A stretch of DNA of 64,000 nucleotides from Paenibacillus sp. OVF10 (GTDB lineage Bacteria; Bacillota; Bacilli; Paenibacillales; Paenibacillaceae). A program made the translations under genes and the position numbers. The notes under the pieces were generated by a model. It did no database searches. It was given only the letters and a program-made list of their open reading frames with translations, and was not told the DNA's origin. The stretch spans positions 2,790,001-2,854,000 of the forward strand of contig CP094668.1 of NCBI GenBank assembly GCA_022836915.1, read 5' to 3'. Positions 1 to 9,129 of this stretch are shown here, piece by piece (position 1 is the stretch's first letter; each line of letters starts with the position of its first letter).

Positions 1-2
1 TA

Positions 3-239
3 ACGGAAGAAGACGAGGGTGAACCCATCCCCTTTGATTTAGCGCCTTTGTTCACATTCCTGCGCCAGAAGCGGTTTTGCTACGCTTCAAAACGCTTCGG
101 TGTGGCATTGGTTATGGAACCACCGCGTAACCGACCCGAAAAGGATCGGATTGAAGTCACCTGCAGGTATTCGTATCTTCTGTCAGTGCCGAAGGTTCCA
201 GTAGCGAAGATTAACAGTTTTTATATTAAACATTATTAG
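3..239 (+). CDS. C-terminal end of a phage protein, possibly tail terminator
   Basis: An open frame enters from the window edge and ends at TAG 237-239, giving 78 residues with an acidic start (TEEDEGEP) and a basic, beta-like rest. There is no convincing internal start, so it is the tail of a longer gene. Its place before the tail sheath gene is where PBSX-like phages encode head-tail connector or tail terminator proteins. I do not recognise the family from the visible part, so the function is by position only. Confidence 0.45.
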   Translation, partial: TEEDEGEPIPFDLAPLFTFLRQKRFCYASKRFGVALVMEPPRNRPEKDRIEVTCRYSYLLSVPKVPVAKINSFYIKHY

Positions 240-298
240 CGATAGCGGCACTTAAATTGTTTAGTCCCTGAAATGAAACCATATATTAATCTCCTTCG

Positions 299-316
299 TA
301 TGTACAATGATACATA
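299..316. promoter_or_regulatory. Inverted repeat upstream of small membrane genes
   Basis: TATGTA at 299-304 is mirrored by TACATA at 311-316 around a six-base loop. Adding the flanking CTTC and GAAG extends the symmetry to ten pairs with one bulged base. It lies in AT-rich DNA 25 bases before the start of the gene at 341. It may be an operator or a weak terminator of the upstream gene; no T-run follows. Confidence 0.3.
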
Positions 317-340
317 GAAGGTAATATTAGGAATTATTTT

Positions 341-508
341 ATGGGGGACGATGATTTGAAGAAGAGCACAAAATGGGTTCTAGTGATTTTAGCTTTGATT
401 TTTGGTGCAATAGTTGTGAACTTTTATCTGAATTTCTATTCAATCGCTTATGCACTGGTCGGTCTACTTTTTTGGTTTTTTCGGGTTGGGGAGCTATTGT
501 ACAAATGA
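341..508 (+). CDS. Small membrane protein, putative phage moron
   Basis: ATG at 341 follows an AGGA about eight bases upstream and opens a 55-residue frame. A charged start (MGDDDLKKSTK) precedes a hydrophobic stretch at residues 12-27 and a second one at about 31-47, so one or two membrane passes are likely. The DNA is clearly more AT-rich than the tail genes on either side. It sits between tail genes but has its own upstream inverted repeat and a downstream hairpin, which fits a moron (a lysogenic conversion insert). I do not recognise a family. Superinfection exclusion is a common role for such proteins but is only a guess here. Confidence 0.5.
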   Translation: MGDDDLKKSTKWVLVILALIFGAIVVNFYLNFYSIAYALVGLLFWFFRVGELLYK

Positions 509-588
509 AAAATGATGTGAATCAATACCAAGACCAATACAAGAGGAACACGTATATTGAGGATGACTATGATCGATATACAAAATAA
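505..588 (+). CDS. 27-residue hydrophilic peptide overlapping the membrane gene
   Basis: ATG 505 overlaps the stop of the preceding gene as ATGA, the usual sign of translational coupling. The 27 residues are very polar and rich in Tyr, Asp and Gln (MKNDVNQYQDQYK and on). A GGGGAG lies about 12 bases upstream, which is far for an independent start. It could be a real small partner of the membrane protein or a chance frame; the overlap and shared AT-rich composition favour the first. Confidence 0.35.
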   Translation: MKNDVNQYQDQYKRNTYIEDDYDRYTK

Positions 589-594
589 TTTGTA

Positions 595-631
595 GAACAA
601 GAAACTATGTTATCTAAAATATTGTTCCTAT
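595..631 (+). terminator. Weak hairpin after the moron genes
   Basis: GAACAA at 595-600 pairs with TTGTTC at 622-627, extended by TAG and CTA with one extra base, and is followed by a short T-rich run. The loop is long, so strength is uncertain. It falls between the AT-rich insert and the next tail gene. Confidence 0.35.
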
Positions 632-653
632 TTTACAGGAGGAAACTCTATCC

Positions 654-890
654 ATGACTACACGAAGACAAGTTCGCCTGGAGAAAGAAGATTTTCAGAA
701 ACGAACCAAGAAAGAATGGATTGAGGGCGCAGCCGCTTTGAAGCATGAACGCTTCGAGGTGGCGGGCGCCCTTTTTGATTGCAAAGCCGATACCCTGCTA
801 TCCCAGCAGGAAGTACAAAACCGACTGGAAGCATATTTGCAACCAGCGGTACAAAAGGAGGAATCGTTGAATGTCGATTCAGAGGGTTAG
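654..890 (+). CDS. Small phage structural-region protein
   Basis: ATG 654 is preceded by AGGAGG and starts a 78-residue, highly charged, probably helical protein (KEDFQKRTKKEW, QQEVQNRLEAYL). Its last codons overlap the start of the sheath gene at 871. Short proteins in this slot before the sheath are usual in PBSX-like phages. I do not recognise the family; by position it may help tail assembly or regulate sheath translation. Confidence 0.6.
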   Translation: MTTRRQVRLEKEDFQKRTKKEWIEGAAALKHERFEVAGALFDCKADTLLSQQEVQNRLEAYLQPAVQKEESLNVDSEG

Positions 891-2221
891 ACCAGGGGGA
901 TATGTTGAGTTGATCGCTTTGGCCAAAGCCAGAGTAGTGCCAGTGACAGGCCGTGTGCTTATCCCATATCAAGCCGAGTGGGGGCGGCCAATAAAGCAAT
1001 TGATATGGCCGACACGTCCGAACGTTTGAAGGAAAGCGGCCTGCAGGTCGATGAATTGGAGTTGGCTTCGGAAACGGGGGCAACGGTGGTTGGTTACCGG
1101 GTCACCAGTGGCTTGAAAAGGTTGCTTCCGTATCTGTTACGGACAGTTACATGATTGAGGCACGTTATCCAGGATTACGCGGTAATGATTTTGAATACAT
1201 GATTCGTGCCAGCTTGGTCGATGCCACCAAAAAGGAAATCATCGTTCGCGATACCAAAGGGATTTATGACACAGAGACGTTTACAGTGTCCGATAAGGCT
1301 GCTGCAGAAGAAGCCCTGAAGAAGTCCAATATGGTCCGCTTTAAGTCTACAGGCGTTGTTGTTTGGGCAGACGTGGCATACACGGCACTCACGGGAGCCG
1401 TATCTGGTTCAGCGACAATCACGGCGTCAGACTGGAGTCGGATCTTTAACCGGGTGGACGGTCTGACCTTCGATGTGTTCTATCTTCCTTCCACGGATGC
1501 TGCTGTTCAAGCAGCTGCTAAACAATGGTTGCTTGATCGCCGCACGAAGGCCCGTAGACTCGCTCAGTTGGTCGTTGCTGGGCTTCCACTTGATGATACC
1601 GACATTGATAAGCATAATGCCCGTAGCCGCGCTATGAACGGGCGGTACATCGTCAACTGTTCACTAGCTGGGACACACACCAACGGGAAAACGTACAACT
1701 CGGTGCAATGGGGAGCTTGGGTGGCTGGCCTGATGGCTGGTACACCTGCGAATAAGTCCTTTACAGGGGCTAAGGTCCCAATGACACAGGCTACCATCGA
1801 TTGGAGCCATAGCGAAGTTATCAAAGGACTGGCTGAAGGAACTCTGATGGCTACACGAGACGGTTACGACTATATCATTGAGTCAGCGGTCAATACGCTG
1901 ACAACGATGGGTGCAGGTGAACGTGAGGACTTTGGTAAGATTCGTGTTTCTATGACGATCGACCAAGTCCTGAACGACATCTATTCCACGGCGAAGAAGT
2001 GGAAGGCTAAACTGGACAATGACAAGGATGGTCGGGGTATGTTTATTGCGGCTGTGCTTGAATACCTGGCAATCCGCAGGAGCCAAAAAGCGATTGATGA
2101 AGGTTATACCTTCACGGAAGATCCGAACAATGTGAGTGACTTCGATTACGCTTATTTCAAACTATTCGCAAAACCGCTCGATGCCATCGAAGCATTCTAT
2201 ATTACTTGGGAGGTGGCTTAA
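871..2221 (+). CDS. xkdK: Contractile tail sheath protein (two frame breaks)
   Basis: This is the subunit that forms the contractile sheath around the tail tube. ATG 871 has AAGGAGG upstream and gives MSIQRVRPGGYVEL, like the start of XkdK-type sheaths. The frame breaks at the G run 980-984 and again at about 1110; adding one G at each restores a 450-residue product, close to the usual length. The long intact part from 1151 includes MIEARYPGLRGND, typical of sheath domains, and ends in an acidic C-terminus. It is followed four bases later by the tube gene. Both breaks look like homopolymer base-calling losses rather than mutation. Confidence 0.85.
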
Positions 2222-2224
2222 TAA

Positions 2225-2668
2225 ATGGAACGCGAACTAATTGGCCGAAATCTCTCGGTTGAAGACGATAACGGGGATGCTGTTCAAACGATTAAAGAAA
2301 TTGAAGTCACACTGAATCCTGAAACATTGGATGTTGTCCGAGCTCGCCGAATGGCGAAGACAAAACAAATCGTGGGTTATGAAATCCCGGTTAAACTGGT
2401 CATGTCCAAACTGGAATCACGGCTCCGGTACCGCTTGTTGACAGACTTTAAAGCAGGTAAAACCATGTTCCTCGATCGCATCACAGGTTCCTTGGAAGAT
2501 ATGCAGACTGGAAATACGGAGAGAGTCCTTCTGACAGGGATTCATATTCACGGGAATATGGACATTTTGGTCGCTCAGATCGACAGCAATACAGGGATTG
2601 ATATCACACTTGAAGGAACGGCTACAGACTTCGACTTTGTAGAACAGTTCCCGGACTACATGGCATAG
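2225..2668 (+). CDS. xkdM: Phage tail tube protein
   Basis: A 147-residue protein just after the sheath gene, matching the XkdM core tail protein in size and position. It polymerises into the inner tube through which DNA passes. The N-terminus MERELIGRNLSVEDDNGD and the central KQIVGYEIPVKLVMSK have the beta-rich look of tube proteins, and it ends in TATDFDFVEQFPDYMA. It is intact. Confidence 0.85.
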   Translation: MERELIGRNLSVEDDNGDAVQTIKEIEVTLNPETLDVVRARRMAKTKQIVGYEIPVKLVMSKLESRLRYRLLTDFKAGKTMFLDRITGSLEDMQTGNTERVLLTGIHIHGNMDILVAQIDSNTGIDITLEGTATDFDFVEQFPDYMA

Positions 2669-2723
2669 GGGGCGCGCATCCTTTTCATTTTTCACAAAAT
2701 CAAATTATTGGAGGAAGAAAACA

Positions 2724-3134
2724 ATGAGTGACAAATTACAAAAATATCTTGCGGCAGGTACAGAAGCGGCCGAACCGGAACAGATTGAAGTGCCAGTAGA
2801 CGGAGAAAAATGGTCTGTTCGTCGACTGACCACGATTGATATTCGTCGGTGTTATGATGTGGCGTTCAACGACGATGGAACTGCAAAGGAAACATTCAAC
2901 GAGATCGATGCCATGATTGTACGTGCAACAGAACATGATTTCCCATGGAATAACAAAGAATTGTTGTTGGCTTACAAGTGTACGAACAAAAACGAACTGC
3001 CGCCCCGTCTGCTGAACGATCCTGATCACTATGCGGTATTGTCCAAAGCTGTTCGGAACTTTCAGGAAACTAAGGATGCGTTGCTTAAAGAAGCAAAAAA
3101 CTCATCAGGCGAGACGGAGAAGCTAGCTGGATAG
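2724..3134 (+). CDS. xkdN: Tail assembly chaperone, short form
   Basis: A 136-residue XkdN-like protein with a GGAGG ribosome site before ATG 2724. In contractile and flexible phages the gene between tube and tape measure encodes the chaperone that coats the tape measure during assembly. An A-AAA-AAC heptamer lies at 3095-3101, eleven codons before the stop, and the -1 frame is open from 3089 to 3268. This is the classic layout for a short and a long (frameshifted) chaperone. Confidence 0.85.
   Translation: MSDKLQKYLAAGTEAAEPEQIEVPVDGEKWSVRRLTTIDIRRCYDVAFNDDGTAKETFNEIDAMIVRATEHDFPWNNKELLLAYKCTNKNELPPRLLNDPDHYAVLSKAVRNFQETKDALLKEAKNSSGETEKLAG
3095..3101 (+). promoter_or_regulatory. Canonical -1 ribosomal frameshift heptamer A AAA AAC
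   Basis: In the xkdN frame the codons read GCA AAA AAC, so the phased heptamer is A AAA AAC, one of the most efficient -1 slip sites known. Slipping joins xkdN to the downstream frame that ends at 3268. Conserved -1 frameshifting in tail chaperone genes is established for many dsDNA phages. One caution: this assembly drops homopolymer bases, and a true run of seven A would give the same fused product without slippage. Confidence 0.7.
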
Positions 3135-3268
3135 CATCCTTTTGGATTAATCAAAAGAAGCTGCCTGCCGAAGTCTTGCCATATGAAGTAAATCGGAACA
3201 GACAATATCATTTCTGTCTTGCCGCATCGATGCTGGCTGAGGAAGAGATGAAGAAGCTTAACAAGTAG
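3102..3268 (+). CDS. Frameshift extension of tail chaperone (XkzB-like region)
   Basis: This frame has no good start of its own and runs from the slip site to TAG 3266-3268, adding about 56 residues that include ASFWINQKKLPAEVLP and end in EEEMKKLNK. It occupies the slot of the small gene between xkdN and xkdO in PBSX. As the C-terminal part of the long chaperone it would bind tube subunits during assembly, by analogy with lambda gpGT. Confidence 0.65.
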
Positions 3269-3279
3269 CATGGGAAGGG

Positions 3280-6200
3280 GTGAACAATATCGCAGCCACA
3301 AGTCGGGTGACCGTCCCGTTTGAAGCTAAAGATTTAATATCTGGTGCTGTGCGAAACATGCGCAGTTTGATCCAAAGAGCCACAGATGACGTGAGAGAGT
3401 TTCGACGCATTGCGGGTAGCATGGGCGATGATATAGTTTCCAGTAGCCGCAGAGCTAGAGATGCAGCTGATGATTTAGGCAGACGAATACATGGTGCAGC
3501 AGATGAAGTACGGGATTTCAATCGTGTCCAACTGGATGATATTTTTCGTCGTTCGCGAGCTGGGGCCGATGATTTAAGGCGGTCTGCAAGTCGTGCCGAT
3601 GCCGAGATCCGCGGGATAAGTGATGCACACGTCCGACTGAGAGCAAATGATGAGATTAGCCCATTAGTAGACGGCATATCTGCCAAGATTGCAGCTTTGG
3701 CGACTGTAGCTGGTGGACTAGTGCTTGGCGGTGGGGTGTCAGATGCACTTTTGGTGGTGTGACGGACTATTACTCAGAAGCAGCACGTAGCGCACCTTAT
3801 ATCCCCGCTCAGGAACGGCAAAGTGCACTCGCATTAAATGATGATCTCGTATCTCAAGGTATTATTCCTGATCGTGCAGCTGGGGCCGGGAATCTGGCTG
3901 ACATCGCACCGATGTTCCCTGATAAATCCATGATCGGGGAAGCAGTAACGGCTTCGTCAAAGATTCAATACATTCGACCTGATGCTGGGGCTGAGGAAAT
4001 CAATCGCGCCTTAGCCCAAGCAAGTAATGCTTTTAAAGAAACACCTACGCAAATTGCAGATAGTATGATGTATGTCTATGAGAACGTGGGAGACAGGCAA
4101 CAAGATTTGTTTGATACGTTCTGGGAATACAGTCCTTACTTCGAAAGTGCTAATACCAATTCAGCTCAAATGGCCAACTTTCTAACGAAAACGGTCGACG
4201 AAGGGGCCTTTAATTTCGACAAGCCCGCGGATTTCTTTAAAGAAACTTTTGGAGTAAAAGCCCTAAACGCTGATGACATGGCTAAATACTTTGAGACTCG
4301 TGGATCTGGAAAAAAGACGCTGCTAACCAAGCCCAAGCGTTCACAGAAGACATTAACTCTGGAGATAATCAAAAGCAACAAGGGGCTATAGCTGCATTAG
4401 TTGCAGACCTTGCGAGTCAATCAAGGAGTGATCTTAAAGAGTCGTTGGTTACACTGGGTTCCGGAGCTGGTGAGGATAATGCAGATTCCATATTAAAGAC
4501 ATATGGCGTAGCTTTTGAAAAAGCTCCTGAAATGACTGGAACAACTGATAGATTGGTTGCACAGCAACAGGCGGCTGATCCGCTAACAGAATATCGACAG
4601 ACCCAAGCACAAATGCAGATACAGATGCAAGACATCGGTGGGAATATCATGCAGGCTTCATTGCCGGCGCTTAAAGAATTTAACACCTTAATCACTGAGA
4701 ACAAAGACAGCATCGAAGCTTTTGGTGTAGGTGTTGTAAATGCAATTACGAAAGTGACCAGCGTTTATAAGGAAAATGCTGGTTTAATTAATGCGGCATT
4801 GATTGGGTTGGCTAGTGTGCTTGTGGTAAAAGGACTGGTTTCTTTCGGTCAGGGAGTGCGTCAACTCAATTCAGATATTGCTGGAGCTGCTGGATGGGTA
4901 GGACAAAAAGGTAAGAATATCGTAACCGGGGCGGGTCAAGGGCTTAAAAACGGATGGGATCGCATTCGGGGCAGATCATCCGGACCAACACCTGGACCAA
5001 CGGTGGAAACACCTGCCGAACGGGCTAATCGTATCCGTAATCAAGTAGGTGACCGTCGAATCAGGGGTGACTTAGGTCGTAATCGAAACAGCTCAGGTAA
5101 CCCACTGGGTGGAGTTCGTAGCTCATCCACGATGACAATTAATGCAAATCGGGTGAATGTGTATGGATCTACATCAGGTGGTAGAGGTAATGGTCGAAAT
5201 CGTGGAAATAGAAGAGGTGGCGGCGGGAATAACCGAGGTTCAGGGGGAGATCGCAACCGTAATAGAAACAATTCTCCTGATACACGTGACCCGAACAGGC
5301 GCGGATCTCGTGAAAATCCATATCGTGTGCGTCGGCCAAATCCTCCAACCCCTCCACCAACTCCTGACGTGCCAAACGGGGGTAAGATAGGGAACTTCAT
5401 TAAATCGAATGCGAAAATGTTGAAAGCTGGCGGAATTATTGGGGCTGCCACATCATTGGGTTTCGGAGCATATGACTTATACCAGACAGCCAAGGAAACC
5501 GGGTGGAAGGAAGCCATATCTTCGTCAGGTGGTTCAGTTGCAGGTGGTGCCATTGGAGGTACGTTGGGCGGTATTGTCGGATCATTAGCCGGTCCGCTCG
5601 GAACTGCTGCAGGTGCTTACTTTGGGAACTGGGCAGGAGAGAAGCTTGGTGCACTTGCTGATTCAAGCGGTATTACTCGTGACATCGTGGATGGTGTTTC
5701 ATCTCTTACAGACTCTATCAAGGGTTGGATGGGTTTTGGTCCAAAAGAAGAGGCTAAGCCGGTTATGCCTCAGTTACCCAAAGAAGCATTTGTCACTACA
5801 ACGGCTTCTACAACCAAGGAAGGCGAGCAAAAAATCAAGGAAACGATGGAAAGTGTCGTTTCTAATGTTCAGAAAAGTGGACTGAAGCAAGGCCTTACAG
5901 ATGCAATGAACGAGAGCGGCATCACTCAAGCCGCAGATCATATTAAGGATAAGTTAGTGGGTATGTTCAAGGGTTCTGAGTCCAAAGAAGCTGAGAGTAA
6001 TGTCAAGGCTGTTGGGACAGCAGCCAAGGAAACCGAACAGAAAGCCAAGGATCTGGGCGTTACAACAAAGAATAGTACCAGGGATATTATCAGCGGCAAC
6101 GGCCAGGCTGCTTTGAGTTTTAGTGGTGTGAGCTCATCGGCCAAAAGTGCGATTGATCTTACTCGGCAACATCTTGAATCGCTCTCTACTGTCTCAAACA

Positions 6201-6748
6201 AAGGAAGCACCTGGGGTAGCAATCTAATCAGTATGATGGCGGCGGGAATGCAAAGTAAATTCCCGACATTGACAAGTATCGTTTCCAAAGCTGCAGGTGT
6301 GATCAAGGATTACCTTGGTTTTAGTTCCCCGACCAAAGAAGGCCCTGCCAGTAAGTCAGATCGATGGGCAGGAAACTTCGTATCCATGTTTTCGGATGGA
6401 TTACGGCCGGACTCTATTAAACAACGAATGAACTTGATCGCGGGGACAATGCGTGATGGTGTAGAAGGCATTGAAGGTCCAGAATTATCCGGAAGTAACA
6501 TTCCTGTCCGTACCACTTCATTGTCTGCCCAGACATCCAGTGGAAACAAGTCTGTGACGATTGGTAATGTCACAATTGATCTCGGAGGGATTGCAGCGGG
6601 CATAACTGACTTCCAATCCTTTGCCAAGGCTCTGACAAGCCCTGAGGGGCGCGCACTGATCCGTGATGTAGCAGGTGAAGAAATATACAAAGCATTGGAG
6701 ACAGGGGTTAATTCATGCTTGCAATGTCTCAAGGGGCGATCCGGTTAA
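3280..6748 (+). CDS. xkdO: Tail tape measure protein (two frame breaks)
   Basis: The tape measure sets tail length and leaves through the tube on infection. GTG 3280 follows GGAAGGGG. The frame breaks at the T run 3748-3751 and the A run near 4309; one added base at each gives 1156 residues. The N-terminal third is helical and charged. About residues 545-665 form an unusual Gly-, Arg- and Asn-rich segment (for example GGRGNGRNRGNRRGGGGN), followed by a proline run and then glycine-zipper hydrophobic segments (GGAIGGTLGGIVGSL). The C-terminus overlaps the next gene by 34 bases. It is similar in length to XkdO but has this added low-complexity part. Confidence 0.85.
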
Positions 6749-7368
6749 CCTTCCCGATCACTCCGGCCGAAGTACAAATTACAACCGGAAATGATGTGGA
6801 CACATTCAACGTCATTACCGGACAAGAGCGGACAGGTAAACCCACTGCCAAGTTGCAGCGGGTTTCTTTTACGGCCATTTTGCCCCGCGAGTGGCGCGAA
6901 CTGTGGGAAACGGACAAGAAACAGACCGTCACTTACAAACGGCCAGAAACCACGTGGCAACTGCTGGAGAAGTGGAAGCCTAAGCCGGTCGTGATCAACT
7001 TTGAAGAATTATTTTCCCAGACTATGTTGATTGAGAACATGGAGATCGTTTATAAAGATGGCCAAGGTAATATTCACATCACTATGGCACTGGTTGAACA
7101 CAAGCCAGTGAAGATCATTTCATACAGTAATACAAAACAACTCCTGAAGCCCGGCGTGATCATCACTAAATCTAGTAAGAGTAGGCCCAACACGACCAGC
7201 AAGAAAGACAAAAAGGATAAGACGAAGAAGTCTAAAGATAAGAAGAAGTCTGAGGATAAAAAGAAAAGTACTGCTGCAGCCAAAGATGCTGCCGAAAATG
7301 CAACAGGTGCATTTGACTATACAGGGCAAAAAAACAAAATATCTGCAGCGGTAAACAAAGCGAAGTAA
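6715..7368 (+). CDS. xkdP: XkdP-like tail protein without LysM
   Basis: A 217-residue protein after the tape measure, matching the N-terminal part of XkdP (IRLTFPITPAEVQITTGNDVD). XkdP-type proteins sit near the tail tip and often carry a LysM wall-binding domain; none is visible here. Instead, residues from about 150 are a Lys/Ser/Asp-rich tail (KKDKKDKTKKSKDKKKSED). The start overlaps the tape measure. The charged tail may be a wall- or nucleic-acid-binding replacement, which is inference. Confidence 0.7.
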   Translation: MLAMSQGAIRLTFPITPAEVQITTGNDVDTFNVITGQERTGKPTAKLQRVSFTAILPREWRELWETDKKQTVTYKRPETTWQLLEKWKPKPVVINFEELFSQTMLIENMEIVYKDGQGNIHITMALVEHKPVKIISYSNTKQLLKPGVIITKSSKSRPNTTSKKDKKDKTKKSKDKKKSEDKKKSTAAAKDAAENATGAFDYTGQKNKISAAVNKAK

Positions 7369-7379
7369 GGAGGGCAGTC

Positions 7380-8369
7380 ATGGATAAATTTGCAGTCATA
7401 TACGGTAAACAGGATGCCAGGTCTGCCTTGACTCCTGCTATAACCGACATTTCTTGGTCATCCCAAAGGGACGAAATCGCGCGAAGCATGACTGTGCGGC
7501 TGCGTGATATCCCTACGGTTAGTGTGGCCGGTATGCTGATGTGCTTTTCCCACCGGATCGGCAAGGCACTCCTTCATCACAAAAATCAGTTCTTTCATGG
7601 CCCGATCATTGACTATGAGAAAGACGAGTTTTCAGGTGTATGGGAGATCAAGGCCCGAGAAATTGGATGGTACCTTGCAAAGAATAAAGGTGTGCGACCA
7701 TACCTGAAGGGCGAAGCAGGATCTGAGTTGCAGAAATACATTCAGACGACGGGCGTTGACTTTCGTTGCCCTAAACTCGGCTTTAATCTGGATGAAAGAT
7801 ATGGGACGATGGCACATTCCGAGATCATCCTGGATGTGTTGCAAAAGGCATATGAGCGTAGCGGCTACAGGTACCATGTGGATGCTATCCGGACGGAAAT
7901 AAATTTTTACCTGCAGGTCGTTCGTGAAGGGACAAACGAGCGGGTACCCATTTTTGTTCCTGAACAAATGGAAGCCAGCAGCGTAGGATACAACATGGAA
8001 GACACTTACACCGTTGTCACAGCCCAGAAGTACAAGGATGACAAACTATCAGCATCTGTCACCAAAACGGATGCCAGCGCCCTGAAAACATTCGGCCGCA
8101 TGGAAGAAATCATCGAAGTTGAAGAAGAAGAGAACCCGACGACAGTTGCAACTCAAAGATTGAAGGCGATGGCCAAGCCCAAGCAGATTAAGAAGATCAC
8201 TGTTCGTCATGAAGATTATACTTTGTCGGGACTACGGGCTGGGTGGCTCGTGCTGATCAAGACAACCGTCGTCACTAAATGGGTCGTGGAGAGTGCCGAC
8301 ACAAGCTGGAGTAATGGGATATTCACGGTCAAGATGGTTTTGGAAAGGAGGAAGCGTGATGATGGGTGA
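7380..8369 (+). CDS. xkdQ: Baseplate hub protein, XkdQ family
   Basis: A 329-residue intact protein with AAGGAGGG just before ATG 7380. Sequence and order fit the XkdQ/YqbQ group, related to gpD-type hub proteins that join the tail tube to the spike. EGTNERVPIF and the long EVEEEENPTTVATQRLKAMAKPKQ linker followed by GLRAGWLVLI are in the expected order. The end overlaps the next start. Confidence 0.75.
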   Translation: MDKFAVIYGKQDARSALTPAITDISWSSQRDEIARSMTVRLRDIPTVSVAGMLMCFSHRIGKALLHHKNQFFHGPIIDYEKDEFSGVWEIKAREIGWYLAKNKGVRPYLKGEAGSELQKYIQTTGVDFRCPKLGFNLDERYGTMAHSEIILDVLQKAYERSGYRYHVDAIRTEINFYLQVVREGTNERVPIFVPEQMEASSVGYNMEDTYTVVTAQKYKDDKLSASVTKTDASALKTFGRMEEIIEVEEEENPTTVATQRLKAMAKPKQIKKITVRHEDYTLSGLRAGWLVLIKTTVVTKWVVESADTSWSNGIFTVKMVLERRKRDDG

Positions 8370-8682
8370 TGCTATCAAGCTTTTAAAAGAGAAAGTGGCG
8401 GGGCACATCGATGCACGGGATACCGAACGTGCTACCCTTCTAAGCTGGCCAGCTGCCAAGATTGAGGTGGATGGAGATCCTCATCCCTATGAGTCGGCAA
8501 GTTTAGTTTTTGCGGATTACCTGCAGAAACAAGAAATTGAAGTCACCTTTGATGTCTTGGAACCAGAACCTTCGGTATTGAAAGGCAAAATAATCATTCC
8601 AAGTCCCCTGCAGGTGGGTGATCGACTCCTGGTATCGCGTATGACAGGACAACGTTATTATGTGTTGGGAAAGGAGCGTTGA
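8359..8682 (+). CDS. xkdR: XkdR-like baseplate protein (DUF2577)
   Basis: ATG 8359, seven bases after AAAGGAGG, gives 107 residues and overlaps xkdQ by eleven bases. Size, position and an OB-like beta pattern (KGKIIIPSPLQVGDRLLVSRMTGQRYYVLG) fit the DUF2577 family between XkdQ and XkdS. Its exact job in the baseplate is not known to me. Confidence 0.7.
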   Translation: MMGDAIKLLKEKVAGHIDARDTERATLLSWPAAKIEVDGDPHPYESASLVFADYLQKQEIEVTFDVLEPEPSVLKGKIIIPSPLQVGDRLLVSRMTGQRYYVLGKER

Positions 8683-8685
8683 TCC

Positions 8686-9129
8686 ATGGAAGAAGATGAA
8701 ACGTTATTCCCTGAAATGGAGTTGGAAGAGGTCGATGTCACAGACCTGATGGATAACATCCCTTCAGCGACTAAATGGACATACAAAATAGATTACCGTA
8801 ACCGCAGGGCTGTCCTAGATGAGTCGGGGCGTCCAGTCCGGACAACCAGTTATGAGGAATTTCTTGTTGAAACCGCCATGAAGATCCTTTGCACCGAGCG
8901 ATTCCAATATGTTGTATACGGCGCTGACATGGGCGTTGAAAAATCTGAGTGGCCACGTTGGGAAGACACTGAAATTATCCGAGATATTGAAGAAGCATTA
9001 ACGGCTCACCCGGAGATTGAACAAGCCGAGGTAACTTCAATGACACGTGTTGATCGGGGCATGGATTTGACCATCCAAATTACGGGTCTTGTAGGCGTGG
9101 CTGAATTGAATGAGGTGATCGATACATGA
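8686..9129 (+). CDS. xkdS: XkdS-like protein (DUF2634), gpW/gp25-like
   Basis: A 147-residue protein three bases after xkdR. The motif YEEFLVETAMKILCTERFQYVVYG and the later EDTEIIRDIEEALTAHPEIEQAEV are typical of DUF2634, the Gram-positive counterpart of gp25-like baseplate wedge proteins. The last codons overlap the baseplate J gene by four bases (ATGA). Confidence 0.75.
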   Translation: MEEDETLFPEMELEEVDVTDLMDNIPSATKWTYKIDYRNRRAVLDESGRPVRTTSYEEFLVETAMKILCTERFQYVVYGADMGVEKSEWPRWEDTEIIRDIEEALTAHPEIEQAEVTSMTRVDRGMDLTIQITGLVGVAELNEVIDT

